Source: Candidatus Woesearchaeota archaeon
GTDB taxonomy: Archaea > Nanobdellota > Nanobdellia > Woesearchaeales > DSVV01
Assembly (NCBI GenBank): GCA_023267795.1
Contig: JAHFMP010000037.1
Span: 1-8,101 of the forward strand
Reading direction: 5' to 3'
Length of the DNA stretch: 8,101 nucleotides
A program made the translations under genes and the position numbers. Shown here piece after piece: positions 1-5,044 of this stretch; positions within the stretch are counted from its first letter, which is position 1, and every line of letters begins with the position of its first letter. The notes under the pieces are model-generated. The model made no database searches. It was not told where the DNA came from and saw only the letters and a program-made list of their open reading frames with translations.

Positions 1-404
1 GTATAAATTCTGAGTTTTTCTCTAACGTAATTTCGGTATGCCTTATAACCGCCACTGAGTTGAAATACAATATATTCACATGATTCTAAAAGAGAAGTAA
101 TTATTTTTGATCTCAAGCCACCGCGCCAGCAATAAATAATCAGAATCTTGTTTTTGCATGGCTCAACGGCATTCATAATAGACGGAATTTTATTTTTGTA
201 AAATTCCATTCCTACATCAATTGCCTTTTCCTGAGAAATTTGTTTATAGATTGTTCCAACAATTGCACGTTCTTGATCATTGAGAATAGGAACATTGATT
301 GCATCAGGAAGATGATCTTCCTGAAATTCAACAGGTGCGCGAGTGTCAATAAAAATACTGTTTTGTTTTTGAAGTGCTTCTTCTATTGTGATTTGAGTAG
401 GCAT
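1..404 (-). CDS. selU: tRNA 2-selenouridine/geranyl-2-thiouridine synthase, N-terminal rhodanese domain (partial, runs off the left edge)
   Basis: This gene encodes the rhodanese part of SelU/YbbB. In bacteria SelU replaces the sulfur of 2-thiouridine at wobble position 34 of tRNA-Lys, -Glu and -Gln with selenium, through a geranylated intermediate. About 134 residues are visible. IDTRAPVEF (19-27) and NDQERAIVGTIYKQ (42-55) are diagnostic of the family rather than of generic rhodaneses. The active-site loop CWRGGLRS is at 92-99, with C92 aligning with the catalytic Cys97 of the E. coli enzyme, and SGGYKAYR is at 117-124. The P-loop ATPase domain would begin just outside the window, so I cannot tell whether the protein is fused, as in bacteria, or split into two genes, as in methanogens. 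The start is ATG 404; an in-frame TTG at 434 is an alternative. No TATA element is visible between the upstream tRNA-Gln and this start, so read-through transcription from the tRNA promoter is likely. Confidence 0.88.
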   Translation of the reverse strand, partial: MPTQITIEEALQKQNSIFIDTRAPVEFQEDHLPDAINVPILNDQERAIVGTIYKQISQEKAIDVGMEFYKNKIPSIMNAVEPCKNKILIIYCWRGGLRSKIITSLLESCEYIVFQLSGGYKAYRNYVREKLRIY

Positions 405-442
405 CTTTGCAAGAAATTCGCTTCTCTTTTTCAATTTTCATC

Positions 443-449
443 TAAAAAA
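443..449 (-). terminator. T6 run after tRNA-Gln
   Basis: Six consecutive T residues on the transcribed strand directly follow the discriminator base. Archaeal RNA polymerase terminates at such runs. Termination may be partial, because the downstream selU has no visible promoter of its own. Confidence 0.5.
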
Positions 450-544
450 TAGCCCCGGGCAGATTCGAACTGCCGTCAAGGGATTTCTTTAATGTGCATC
501 ACACTTCCAAAGTCCCCTATCCTTGACCACTAGACGACGGGGCT
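450..544 (-). tRNA. tRNA-Gln (anticodon UUG) with a 22-nt intron
   Basis: The complementary strand folds into a complete tRNA of 73 nt after removal of 22 nt. The acceptor stem is AGCCCCG/CGGGGCT with discriminator A. The D stem is GTCT/GGAT with loop AGTGGTCAA. The anticodon stem is GGGGA/TCCCT with loop CTTTGGA, so the anticodon is UUG. The variable loop is TGAC and the T arm is GGCAG-TTCGAAT-CTGCC. CCA is not encoded. A T6 run follows directly, then selU on the same strand 46 nt away. The A1-U72 closing pair and the UUTGG-type anticodon loop agree with archaeal tRNA-Gln. Confidence 0.96.
485..506 (-). other. tRNA intron at position 37/38 with a canonical bulge-helix-bulge
   Basis: Between nucleotides 37 and 38 the pre-tRNA has 22 extra nt. 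They complete an archaeal splicing motif: anticodon stem GGGGA/TCCCT, 3-nt 3' bulge AAA, 4-bp central helix CTTT/AAAG, 3-nt 5' bulge GGA, then a 6-bp hairpin AGTGTG/CACATT with loop ATG. Cutting after the second nucleotide of each bulge removes exactly these 22 nt and restores a 7-nt anticodon loop. This is the substrate of the archaeal splicing endonuclease EndA and is strong evidence that the genome is archaeal. Confidence 0.93.
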
Positions 545-572
545 AGTATAGTATTTCAAGATTCAATATTTG

Positions 573-584
573 TTTATATATTTT
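573..584 (-). promoter_or_regulatory. Archaeal TATA box of tRNA-Gln
   Basis: On the minus strand the sequence reads AAAATATATAAA, preceded by a purine-containing BRE-like GGT. It is centred about 33 nt upstream of the first tRNA base, the expected place for an archaeal box A with a short 5' leader. It is probably also the promoter for selU. Confidence 0.7.
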
Positions 585-629
585 ACCGCTGTTTCGCCTT
601 TGCCATTAAATTTCTTTGTTTTTTAAGGT

Positions 630-641
630 ATTATTTTATTA
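630..641 (+). promoter_or_regulatory. Weak TATA-like element of tRNA-Arg
   Basis: The AT-rich stretch ATTATTTTATTA is centred about 28 nt upstream of the tRNA-Arg 5' end, where a box A is expected. It is a poor match to TTTATATA, so this call rests on position. The 119-nt gap 545-663 thus holds the divergent promoters of two tRNA genes and nothing else I can see. Confidence 0.4.
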
Positions 642-663
642 ATCTCATGTTACTATTTTCGTT

Positions 664-737
664 GTCCCTGTGGCGCAGCTGGATAGCGCAACTGCCTCCT
701 AAGCAGTAGGTCCTGTGTTCAAATCACAGCAGGGACG
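664..737 (+). tRNA. tRNA-Arg (anticodon CCU)
   Basis: This is a full 74-nt cloverleaf without an intron. The acceptor stem is GTCCCTG/CAGGGAC with discriminator G. The D arm is GCGC-AGCTGGATA-GCGC, the anticodon arm ACTGC-CTCCTAA-GCAGT with anticodon CCU (reads AGG, Arg), the variable loop AGGTC, and the T arm CTGTG-TTCAAAT-CACAG. CCA is not encoded. A short T4 run (738-741) follows. It is divergent from tRNA-Gln across a shared 119-nt region. Confidence 0.96.
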
Positions 738-763
738 TTTTACTTTTGTATGTGAAATATGCA

Positions 764-916
764 ATGGAAGTAAAAGAGAAACGAAAAGAACAGCAGGAAA
801 TAAGAAGTAATGCAGATGAGCTGATGAATCTCTTGATGAAAGATCCAGATGTGCAAAAGGTGTTGATGGAAAAGCTTGCAGGTTTGAAAAGTCAGGAAAA
901 AGCTTTAATTCACTAA
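764..916 (+). CDS. Small charged protein of unknown function (50 aa)
   Basis: An open frame from ATG 764 to TAA 914-916 encodes 50 residues; an in-frame GTG at 752 is an alternative start. I do not recognise a family. The N-terminus MEVKEKRKEQQEIR is a charged probable helix. It is followed by NADELMNLLMKDPDVQKVLMEKLAG, which has amphipathic helical spacing with regular Leu/Met/Val. No cysteines, signal peptide or membrane segment are seen. It begins 27 nt after tRNA-Arg with no TATA element between, so if expressed it would come from tRNA read-through. The next promoter (abiE) starts only 12 nt after its stop. The clean helical composition argues for a real gene, but chance cannot be excluded. 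Confidence 0.5.
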   Translation: MEVKEKRKEQQEIRSNADELMNLLMKDPDVQKVLMEKLAGLKSQEKALIH

Positions 917-925
917 AAAAGAGAA

Positions 926-936
926 TATTTATATAC
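926..936 (+). promoter_or_regulatory. TATA box of the abiE operon
   Basis: TATTTATATAC contains the archaeal consensus TTTATATA (928-935), preceded by purine-rich GAGAA as a candidate BRE. Its centre lies 49 nt before the abiEi start, unlike the roughly 28-nt spacing of most other genes here. The predicted transcription start is about 957-960, leaving a leader of about 20 nt. The extra space is filled by the inverted repeat at 937-979. Confidence 0.75.
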
Positions 937-979
937 TTGTAACATTAATTAGTAAAAAATTAACTAATTGATGTTACAA
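937..979 (+). promoter_or_regulatory. 17-bp inverted repeat, probable AbiEi operator
   Basis: The left arm TTGTAACATTAATTAGT (937-953) and right arm ACTAATTGATGTTACAA (963-979) are inverted copies, with 16 of 17 positions matching, around a 9-nt centre. The repeat begins just after the TATA box, spans the expected transcription start and ends two bases before the abiEi start codon. AbiEi antitoxins are known to repress their own promoters by binding inverted repeats through the N-terminal winged helix, so this is the natural operator. In mRNA it would largely lie at or before the 5' end, which favours a DNA role over an RNA hairpin. Confidence 0.75.
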
Positions 980-980
980 T

Positions 981-1481
981 ATGGAAGGACTTTCGAGAAA
1001 AGAAGTAGAACTTATTGAATCACTTGAATATGAGCATAAGCAATTTTTTACTTCAAAAGATATAGATACACTTGCGAAAAATAAGACACAGCGATACAAT
1101 ATTATTAAAAGTCTTTTGAAGAAAAAGAGGATTGTGAAGTTGAACAAAACAAAGTATTATTTGATCCCATTCAAAGCAAAAGAGGGATCATGGAGCGAGC
1201 ATCCATTTATTGTTGCTGATGAAGCATGTAATGGAGCAGATTATTTTATTGGTGGATGGAGTGCTGGACATTATTGGCATCTTACTGATCAGATCCCCAT
1301 GCAGGTAGATATTTCCACCACAAAGAGACAAGGAAAACTAAAGATCCTAAATACACGGCTTGTGTTCCATAGAACAAGTCCTAAAAGAATACAAAGCGCA
1401 GTGATAGAGAAAATAGGAGAGCACCCTTTTAGAATAATAACTAAAAATAAGGCAAGGAAATGGATCAGATCACGAAGATAA
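981..1481 (+). CDS. abiEi: AbiEi-family antitoxin / transcriptional autorepressor of a type IV toxin-antitoxin pair
   Basis: The 166-aa protein is the upstream partner of an AbiEii-type nucleotidyltransferase. Residues 1-65 form a winged helix (LSRKEVELIESLEYE, then DIDTLAKNKTQRYNIIKSLL, then basic wing residues KKKRIVKLNKTKYYLIP). Residues 74-130 match the AbiEi core, with YFIGGWSAGHYWHLTDQIP (88-106), the typical segment where a strand leads into the SALxxHGLT-like motif. In studied systems the winged helix represses the operon and the C-terminal half counteracts the toxin. The protein is shorter than typical AbiEi (about 200-260 aa): the usual C-terminal ERTLLDAL-like part is missing and it ends in a basic tail, KARKWIRSRR. 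It overlaps abiEii by 22 nt, so translation is probably coupled. Its own promoter and operator lie directly upstream. Confidence 0.82.
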   Translation: MEGLSRKEVELIESLEYEHKQFFTSKDIDTLAKNKTQRYNIIKSLLKKKRIVKLNKTKYYLIPFKAKEGSWSEHPFIVADEACNGADYFIGGWSAGHYWHLTDQIPMQVDISTTKRQGKLKILNTRLVFHRTSPKRIQSAVIEKIGEHPFRIITKNKARKWIRSRR

Positions 1482-2248
1482 CAGAACAGCAATTCGAAAG
1501 GATTTGTACAGATCGTCCTTTCAATAGATTTCTTCTCACAAAGGATTATTACATCACTGTTCTGCTCTATCTGATGAAAGATGTTGAAGGTATTTATTTC
1601 AAAGGAGGCACTGCATTGCATAAAATGTTTCTCAACTATGCACGTCTCTCAGAAGACATTGATTTTACTTTAACTCGAGATTTGGAGAAAGTAAAAGAAG
1701 AAGTGCAGGCAATCGTGCATAATAGTAATTTCTTTGAGAAGATCACTAAAGATAAGGATGTTCACGGTTTTACGAGACTTATTGTGCATTACAAAGGATT
1801 TGCTGGACAAGAAGATGTTATCTTCATTGATCTCAATCAACGAGGAAAACTTTTGTTGAAACCTGAAAAACATTCAGTCAAACATTTTTATTCTGATGAA
1901 ATTCCTGTCTTCAGTTTTCCAACATTAGCACGAGAAGAAATGATAGCTGAAAAAGTTGTTGCTGCTATTAACAGAAACAAACCTCGAGATCACTTTGACA
2001 TTTATATGATTATCAAAGCGGGGATTCCTATTGACATTGACTTAGTGAATAGAAAGTGCAAAGAATCTGGTACAGAGTTTGATGTCACCAGAATGTTCAA
2101 CATGGGGCAGAAACTGCATAGGCGATGGAATGAAGATATGATTCCATTGCTTGCGGAGGAAATTTCATTTCAGGAAGTTATGGGTACTGTTGCAAAGTAT
2201 TTTGGATTGAAAGAGGAGAAGGAAAAAAAGAAGATAGCGAAGATATGA
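1460..2248 (+). CDS. abiEii: AbiEii-type nucleotidyltransferase toxin
   Basis: The 262-aa protein belongs to the AbiEii/AbiGii (DUF1814) nucleotidyltransferase-like toxins, cytoplasmic enzymes of abortive infection and type IV toxin-antitoxin systems. All signature motifs are present. Motif I is KGGTALHK (48-55). The metal-binding SEDIDF is at 64-69, with Asp66 and Asp68. A FIDLN strand is at 122-126. The catalytic lysine motif EEMIAEKVVAA is at 159-169, and RDHFDIY at 176-182. The related MenT toxins add nucleotides to tRNA acceptor ends; whether this one does is inference. The catalytic set looks intact, so the toxin is probably active. The ATG start at 1460 lies inside abiEi and gives the normal distance to motif I. 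The C-terminus is a lysine/glutamate-rich tail (KEEKEKKKIAKI). No terminator is obvious. Confidence 0.9.
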   Translation: MDQITKITEQQFERICTDRPFNRFLLTKDYYITVLLYLMKDVEGIYFKGGTALHKMFLNYARLSEDIDFTLTRDLEKVKEEVQAIVHNSNFFEKITKDKDVHGFTRLIVHYKGFAGQEDVIFIDLNQRGKLLLKPEKHSVKHFYSDEIPVFSFPTLAREEMIAEKVVAAINRNKPRDHFDIYMIIKAGIPIDIDLVNRKCKESGTEFDVTRMFNMGQKLHRRWNEDMIPLLAEEISFQEVMGTVAKYFGLKEEKEKKKIAKI

Positions 2249-2253
2249 ACTCT

Positions 2254-2372
2254 TCATGAGAGAGATTTCTTTAACTCATTCAATATCCTTATCCATTCCG
2301 GAATCTCATCCATTGTTTTCCAACTCCTTTTCAATTATTTTCTGAAGTAAATGATCAGAAAGACTTACTCAT
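2254..2372 (-). pseudogene. Probable frame-broken small ORF downstream of the zinc-ribbon gene
   Basis: Three adjoining minus-strand pieces read like one short protein. An ATG at 2372 overlaps the zinc-ribbon stop (ATGAGTAA) and gives MSKS before a stop. A second frame gives SLSDHLLQKIIEKELENN. A third, from ATG 2313 with an upstream GGAG, gives MDEIPEWIRILNELKKSLS and stops at 2254-2256. Two single-base indels would join them into a protein of about 40 aa. Alternatively only the 19-aa ORF from 2313 is real, or the peptide-like composition is chance. No family is recognised. This accounts for the gap between abiEii and the zinc-ribbon gene. Confidence 0.35.
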
Positions 2373-2553
2373 CCAACAACATCATATCAATATTGACAAA
2401 CTGGGAATAATTATTTTCCTTGTTAATTCTTCTTGCTCGCTTAAACTCTTCTTCAGAGGGGTATTTTTGCAATCCATCGATAAAGCCGCATTTGTTGCAC
2501 TGCCCATGCTCAGGCAACTGATTTGTGCAAAAATTGCATTTTTTCATTGTCAT
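2365..2553 (-). CDS. Small zinc-ribbon protein (62 aa)
   Basis: The 62-residue protein has two CxxC knuckles, CNFC (6-9) and CNKC (19-22), nine residues apart. This is the layout of a small zinc ribbon binding one zinc ion. A charged segment follows (PSEEEFKRARRINKEN) and the protein ends in NIDMMLLDE. Such mini zinc ribbons are common in archaea and may bind nucleic acid or protein; no specific role can be assigned. The start is ATG 2553, though ATG 2547 (MKKCNFC) fits equally. A TATA-like element centred about 27 nt upstream supports leaderless transcription from 2553. It is divergent from the histidine kinase gene and lies tail-to-tail with abiEii. Confidence 0.7.
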   Translation of the reverse strand: MTMKKCNFCTNQLPEHGQCNKCGFIDGLQKYPSEEEFKRARRINKENNYSQFVNIDMMLLDE

Positions 2554-2574
2554 ATTCTTTTCTAACTACAAAAC

Positions 2575-2585
2575 TATATTTAAAA
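2575..2585 (-). promoter_or_regulatory. TATA-like element of the zinc-ribbon gene
   Basis: The minus strand reads TTTTAAATATA, centred about 27 nt upstream of ATG 2553, consistent with a leaderless transcript. It lies in the 119-nt divergent region shared with the histidine kinase promoter. Confidence 0.5.
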
Positions 2586-2639
2586 CTTATGAAATAAATC
2601 TGTTTTCCTACAAAGCGAATGTCAGAATTTTTTTGAAAG

Positions 2640-2648
2640 AATTTATAA
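2640..2648 (+). promoter_or_regulatory. TATA box of the histidine kinase gene, which decides its start
   Basis: AATTTATAA is centred about 28 nt before ATG 2673. The longer reading would start at GTG 2649, overlapping the end of the TATA element and upstream of the predicted transcription start. The shorter ATG start is therefore favoured. Confidence 0.6.
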
Positions 2649-2672
2649 GTGATAAAATACAGAAAGATTATC

Positions 2673-4187
2673 ATGGTATTAAGCATTAAGCTGAAAATTA
2701 TTATTGTTTCCCTGATTCTTTTACTTCTATCTACATTTGTGATAACTTCTTTTCTGGGTCATCTTGAGCAAAAAGAGGATTTTCGCCCAAGTACTATCTG
2801 GGACATTTTTCTTAATCAGGATTTTCTTATTGTCTTGAGCCTTACACTTATTATTTCGCTGATTATTATTGTTGCTTTTTCATATACACTTTTAGAGCCT
2901 GTTGACAAGCTCATTATCGGAACACAGCTTGTTGGAGAAGGAAAGCTCGACTATCAAATCAAGAAATACAGTAATGATGAAATAGGAAGGTTAGTGGAAG
3001 CATTTAATGACATGATAATCAAGCTTCGCACCTCTATTGAAAAAGAAACCAAGTCAACAGAAAAAGCGCTTTTGGAAAAAACAAAGGCAGAACTCATCAT
3101 AGACAGTATGGCTGACGGTGTTATTGTCACTGACAAAAATCATACTGTTGTTCTCTTTAACAAGGCTGCTGAGAAGATTTTTGAGATGGATGCGTCAAAA
3201 ATTCTTGGAAAAAATATCCTTCACATGACAAAAAGTGGTCTTGCGAACATTTTCTATGATCTTTTTGAAGATGAAGAACTCTATCTCAACAAGAAGAACA
3301 GAGTTATTGTCAAAGAGTTTGAATCTAAAAACCCGCGAAAAATGCTCAAAGCCACTATTGGGCCATTACGTCAAGAAACTTCGCAGCGTGATGGAGGAAG
3401 CGTTATTGTCATTGAGGATATCACAAAGATGCGTGAGATTGATAACATGAAAACAGAATTTGTCAGTATTGTTAGCCATGAACTGCGCACTCCACTGACG
3501 AGTATTAGAGGTTATATTGAGCTATTGGAGCATGGCAAGCTTGGTATTTTGGATGAGCAGCAGCAAAAAGCAGTTGGTATCATCTCTGCAGAAACAGAAC
3601 GCCTGACTAATCTGGTGAATGACATTCTTGACTTGTCCAAGTTAGAGGCAGGTAAAATTCAATTGGCTCTGGAAGAAACGAATATTGAAGATTGCATTGA
3701 CCAGTCTCCTGCACTTCACATGATTAAAGAGAAAGAAATAGAATTCAAAAAAATTGTTCCTGTGCAAATGCCTCGAATATATATTGACAAAAGTAAAATT
3801 ATGCAAGTTCTTACAAATTTATTGAGTAATGCTGCAAAATTCACTCCAAAAGCAGGCAAGATATCTGTTCGCGTTACTGATAGAAAAGATTCTTTGCTCG
3901 TCGCAGTTAGTGATACTGGCATTGGTATTGCAAAAAAACATATTCCACATCTCTTTGACAAGTTTTATCAAGTTGAAACCCACTTACGAAGACAGCAGGG
4001 AGGCACTGGTTTGGGGTTGCCAATTGTCAAGGAGATTGTATCAATACATGGAGGCCTTATTACTGTTGCAAGCAAACCAAAAAAAGGAACGACAATTAGT
4101 TTTACTATTTCTAAAAATTTAGGAAAAGAGAAAAAAGAGGAAGAAAAGAATGTGAAAGTAGTGCAGAGTACTGTTGTGAAGGTGTGA
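2673..4187 (+). CDS. Membrane sensor histidine kinase (TM-TM-HAMP-PAS-HisKA-HATPase)
   Basis: The 504-aa protein senses a signal and autophosphorylates on histidine. Segments 6-28 and 51-74 are transmembrane, enclosing only about 22 outside residues, so there is no real extracellular sensor domain. HAMP (about 71-123) contains EPVDKL and NDEIGRLVEAFN. A short coiled coil leads to a PAS domain (about 140-250, SMADGVIVTDKNHTVVLFNKAA). HisKA has SHELRTPLTSIRG with phospho-acceptor His269. The ATPase domain has the N box NLLSNAAKF (Asn386), G1 box DTGIGI (414-419), LFDKFYQ, and G2 box GGTGLGLPIVKEI. All catalytic residues are present. The tail is lysine/glutamate-rich and ends VVQSTVVKV. ATG 2673 is chosen over GTG 2649 on promoter position. 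No response regulator lies nearby, so its partner must be encoded elsewhere. The architecture is bacterial, and transfer is likely. Confidence 0.95.
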   Translation: MVLSIKLKIIIVSLILLLLSTFVITSFLGHLEQKEDFRPSTIWDIFLNQDFLIVLSLTLIISLIIIVAFSYTLLEPVDKLIIGTQLVGEGKLDYQIKKYSNDEIGRLVEAFNDMIIKLRTSIEKETKSTEKALLEKTKAELIIDSMADGVIVTDKNHTVVLFNKAAEKIFEMDASKILGKNILHMTKSGLANIFYDLFEDEELYLNKKNRVIVKEFESKNPRKMLKATIGPLRQETSQRDGGSVIVIEDITKMREIDNMKTEFVSIVSHELRTPLTSIRGYIELLEHGKLGILDEQQQKAVGIISAETERLTNLVNDILDLSKLEAGKIQLALEETNIEDCIDQSPALHMIKEKEIEFKKIVPVQMPRIYIDKSKIMQVLTNLLSNAAKFTPKAGKISVRVTDRKDSLLVAVSDTGIGIAKKHIPHLFDKFYQVETHLRRQQGGTGLGLPIVKEIVSIHGGLITVASKPKKGTTISFTISKNLGKEKKEEEKNVKVVQSTVVKV

Positions 4188-4225
4188 TCATCATAATAAA
4201 ATAGTTGTGCAGCTTCTTCTCTATG

Positions 4226-4245
4226 TTTATTTATTTTTATTCCTC
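4226..4245 (+). terminator. T-rich tract after the histidine kinase gene
   Basis: The stretch TTTATTTATTTTTATTCC, with a T5 run at 4234-4238, lies 40 nt after the kinase stop and before the next promoter. Archaeal termination commonly occurs at such U-rich sequence without a hairpin, and I see no stem here. Confidence 0.4.
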
Positions 4246-4287
4246 TTTGGTTACTCTTTCTTTCTACTCATCTGCGCTTTTTTCAGA

Positions 4288-4299
4288 AAAGTATATTAA
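4288..4299 (+). promoter_or_regulatory. TATA box of the dph6-tpiA operon
   Basis: AAAGTATATTAA is centred about 28 nt before ATG 4322. This places the transcription start at or next to the start codon (leaderless). It argues against a longer reading from TTG 4205, whose extra hydrophobic residues would be encoded upstream of the promoter. Confidence 0.6.
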
Positions 4300-4321
4300 T
4301 GGGAAATATGAAATTTGTATC

Positions 4322-5044
4322 ATGGCAGTATTGAAAGACGCAAGTAAAATTACCAAACTTCGTCTCGGTGTTTTGTTCAGCGGCGGAAAAGACAGCACCT
4401 TTGCAACATACATTGCAACTCTCTTTGGCTGGGATATTGCTTGTCTCATTACCTTGAAATCTGAAAATCCCAATTCTTTTATGTTTCATACTCCAAACAT
4501 CAATATTACGAAATATCAAGCAGAGGCAATGGGTTTACCCATTATCATGGAAGCAACTTCTGGCAAAAAAGAAGATGAACTTGGTGATCTTTTTGAAGCA
4601 CTCAAAAAAGCAAAAGAACAATACAAAATTAATGGCATCATTGTTGGTGCTCTTGCTTCTGATTATCAACATGAACGATTGAATCGTGTTTGTGAGGAAT
4701 TGCAACTCAAAACTTTTGCTCCGTTATGGCATAAAGATCAGGCAATGCTTCTCAAAGAAATGATTGAACTTAGGATGGAAATTTTCATCAGCAGTATTGC
4801 AGCAGATGGACTTGGTGAGAAATGGCTCGGAAGAAAACTTGATACAAAAGCATATCGGGAATTATTGCAACTCCATCATCGTATCGGATTGCATCCTGCT
4901 GGTGAAGGAGGAGAATATGAATCTATTGTTCTTTTTTGCCCTTTCTTATTCAAGAAAAAATTAGAAATTACAAAAGCAGAAAAAATTATGGAAAGTCCTT
5001 ACGTTGGGCTCTATCACATTCAAAATGTGGAGCTTGTTGCATGA
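4322..5044 (+). CDS. dph6: Dph6-type diphthine-ammonia ligase (PP-loop ATPase)
   Basis: The 240-aa cytoplasmic protein belongs to the archaeal ATP-pyrophosphatase family (Diphthami_syn_2) that carries out the last step of diphthamide synthesis: ATP-dependent amidation of diphthine on elongation factor 2. The PP-loop SGGKDS is at 20-25. The family segments SENPNSFMFHTPNI, ALASDYQHERLNRVCEEL, APLWHKDQ, AADGLGEKWLGRK and GEGGEYES (194-201) appear in the usual order, and length is normal. The other diphthamide genes (dph2, dph5) are not in view, so the EF2 role rests on family membership. The start is ATG 4322, supported by the TATA position and by family alignment (the PP-loop normally lies near the N-terminus). 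The stop overlaps the tpiA start as ATGA, so the two genes form an operon with coupled translation. Confidence 0.87.
   Translation: MAVLKDASKITKLRLGVLFSGGKDSTFATYIATLFGWDIACLITLKSENPNSFMFHTPNINITKYQAEAMGLPIIMEATSGKKEDELGDLFEALKKAKEQYKINGIIVGALASDYQHERLNRVCEELQLKTFAPLWHKDQAMLLKEMIELRMEIFISSIAADGLGEKWLGRKLDTKAYRELLQLHHRIGLHPAGEGGEYESIVLFCPFLFKKKLEITKAEKIMESPYVGLYHIQNVELVA

Noticed and set aside
348..441. ATG at 441 (minus) as a longer start for selU
   Set aside because: It is out of frame with the rhodanese reading and stops after about 31 codons.
240..452. 70-aa plus-strand ORF
   Set aside because: It lies antisense to the well-supported selU coding region and part of tRNA-Gln, and its cysteine-rich composition reads as reverse-complement coding sequence.
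937..979. Inverted repeat before abiEi as a riboswitch, RNA thermometer or terminator hairpin
   Set aside because: The expected transcription start lies in its middle, so the full hairpin would not be transcribed, and no U-run follows.
1289..1621. 110-aa minus-strand ORF opposite abiEi/abiEii
   Set aside because: It is a shadow of two overlapping genes with clear family motifs on the plus strand.
664..2364. Integrated element with tRNA-derived attachment sites
   Set aside because: No second copy of the tRNA-Arg or tRNA-Gln 3' end, no integrase and no insertion-sequence ends were found, so no boundary can be supported.
2649..2672. GTG 2649 as start of the histidine kinase
   Set aside because: It overlaps the TATA element and would lie upstream of the predicted transcription start; ATG 2673 gives a clean membrane-insertion N-terminus.
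4205..4321. 39-residue hydrophobic N-terminal extension of dph6, suggesting a membrane protein
   Set aside because: It uses a TTG start, is encoded upstream of the TATA box in a T-rich intergenic tract, and the family is soluble with its PP-loop near the N-terminus.
4936..5040. 35-residue extension of triosephosphate isomerase
   Set aside because: It falls inside the dph6 coding region; the enzyme normally begins just before the VANWKM strand, at ATG 5041.
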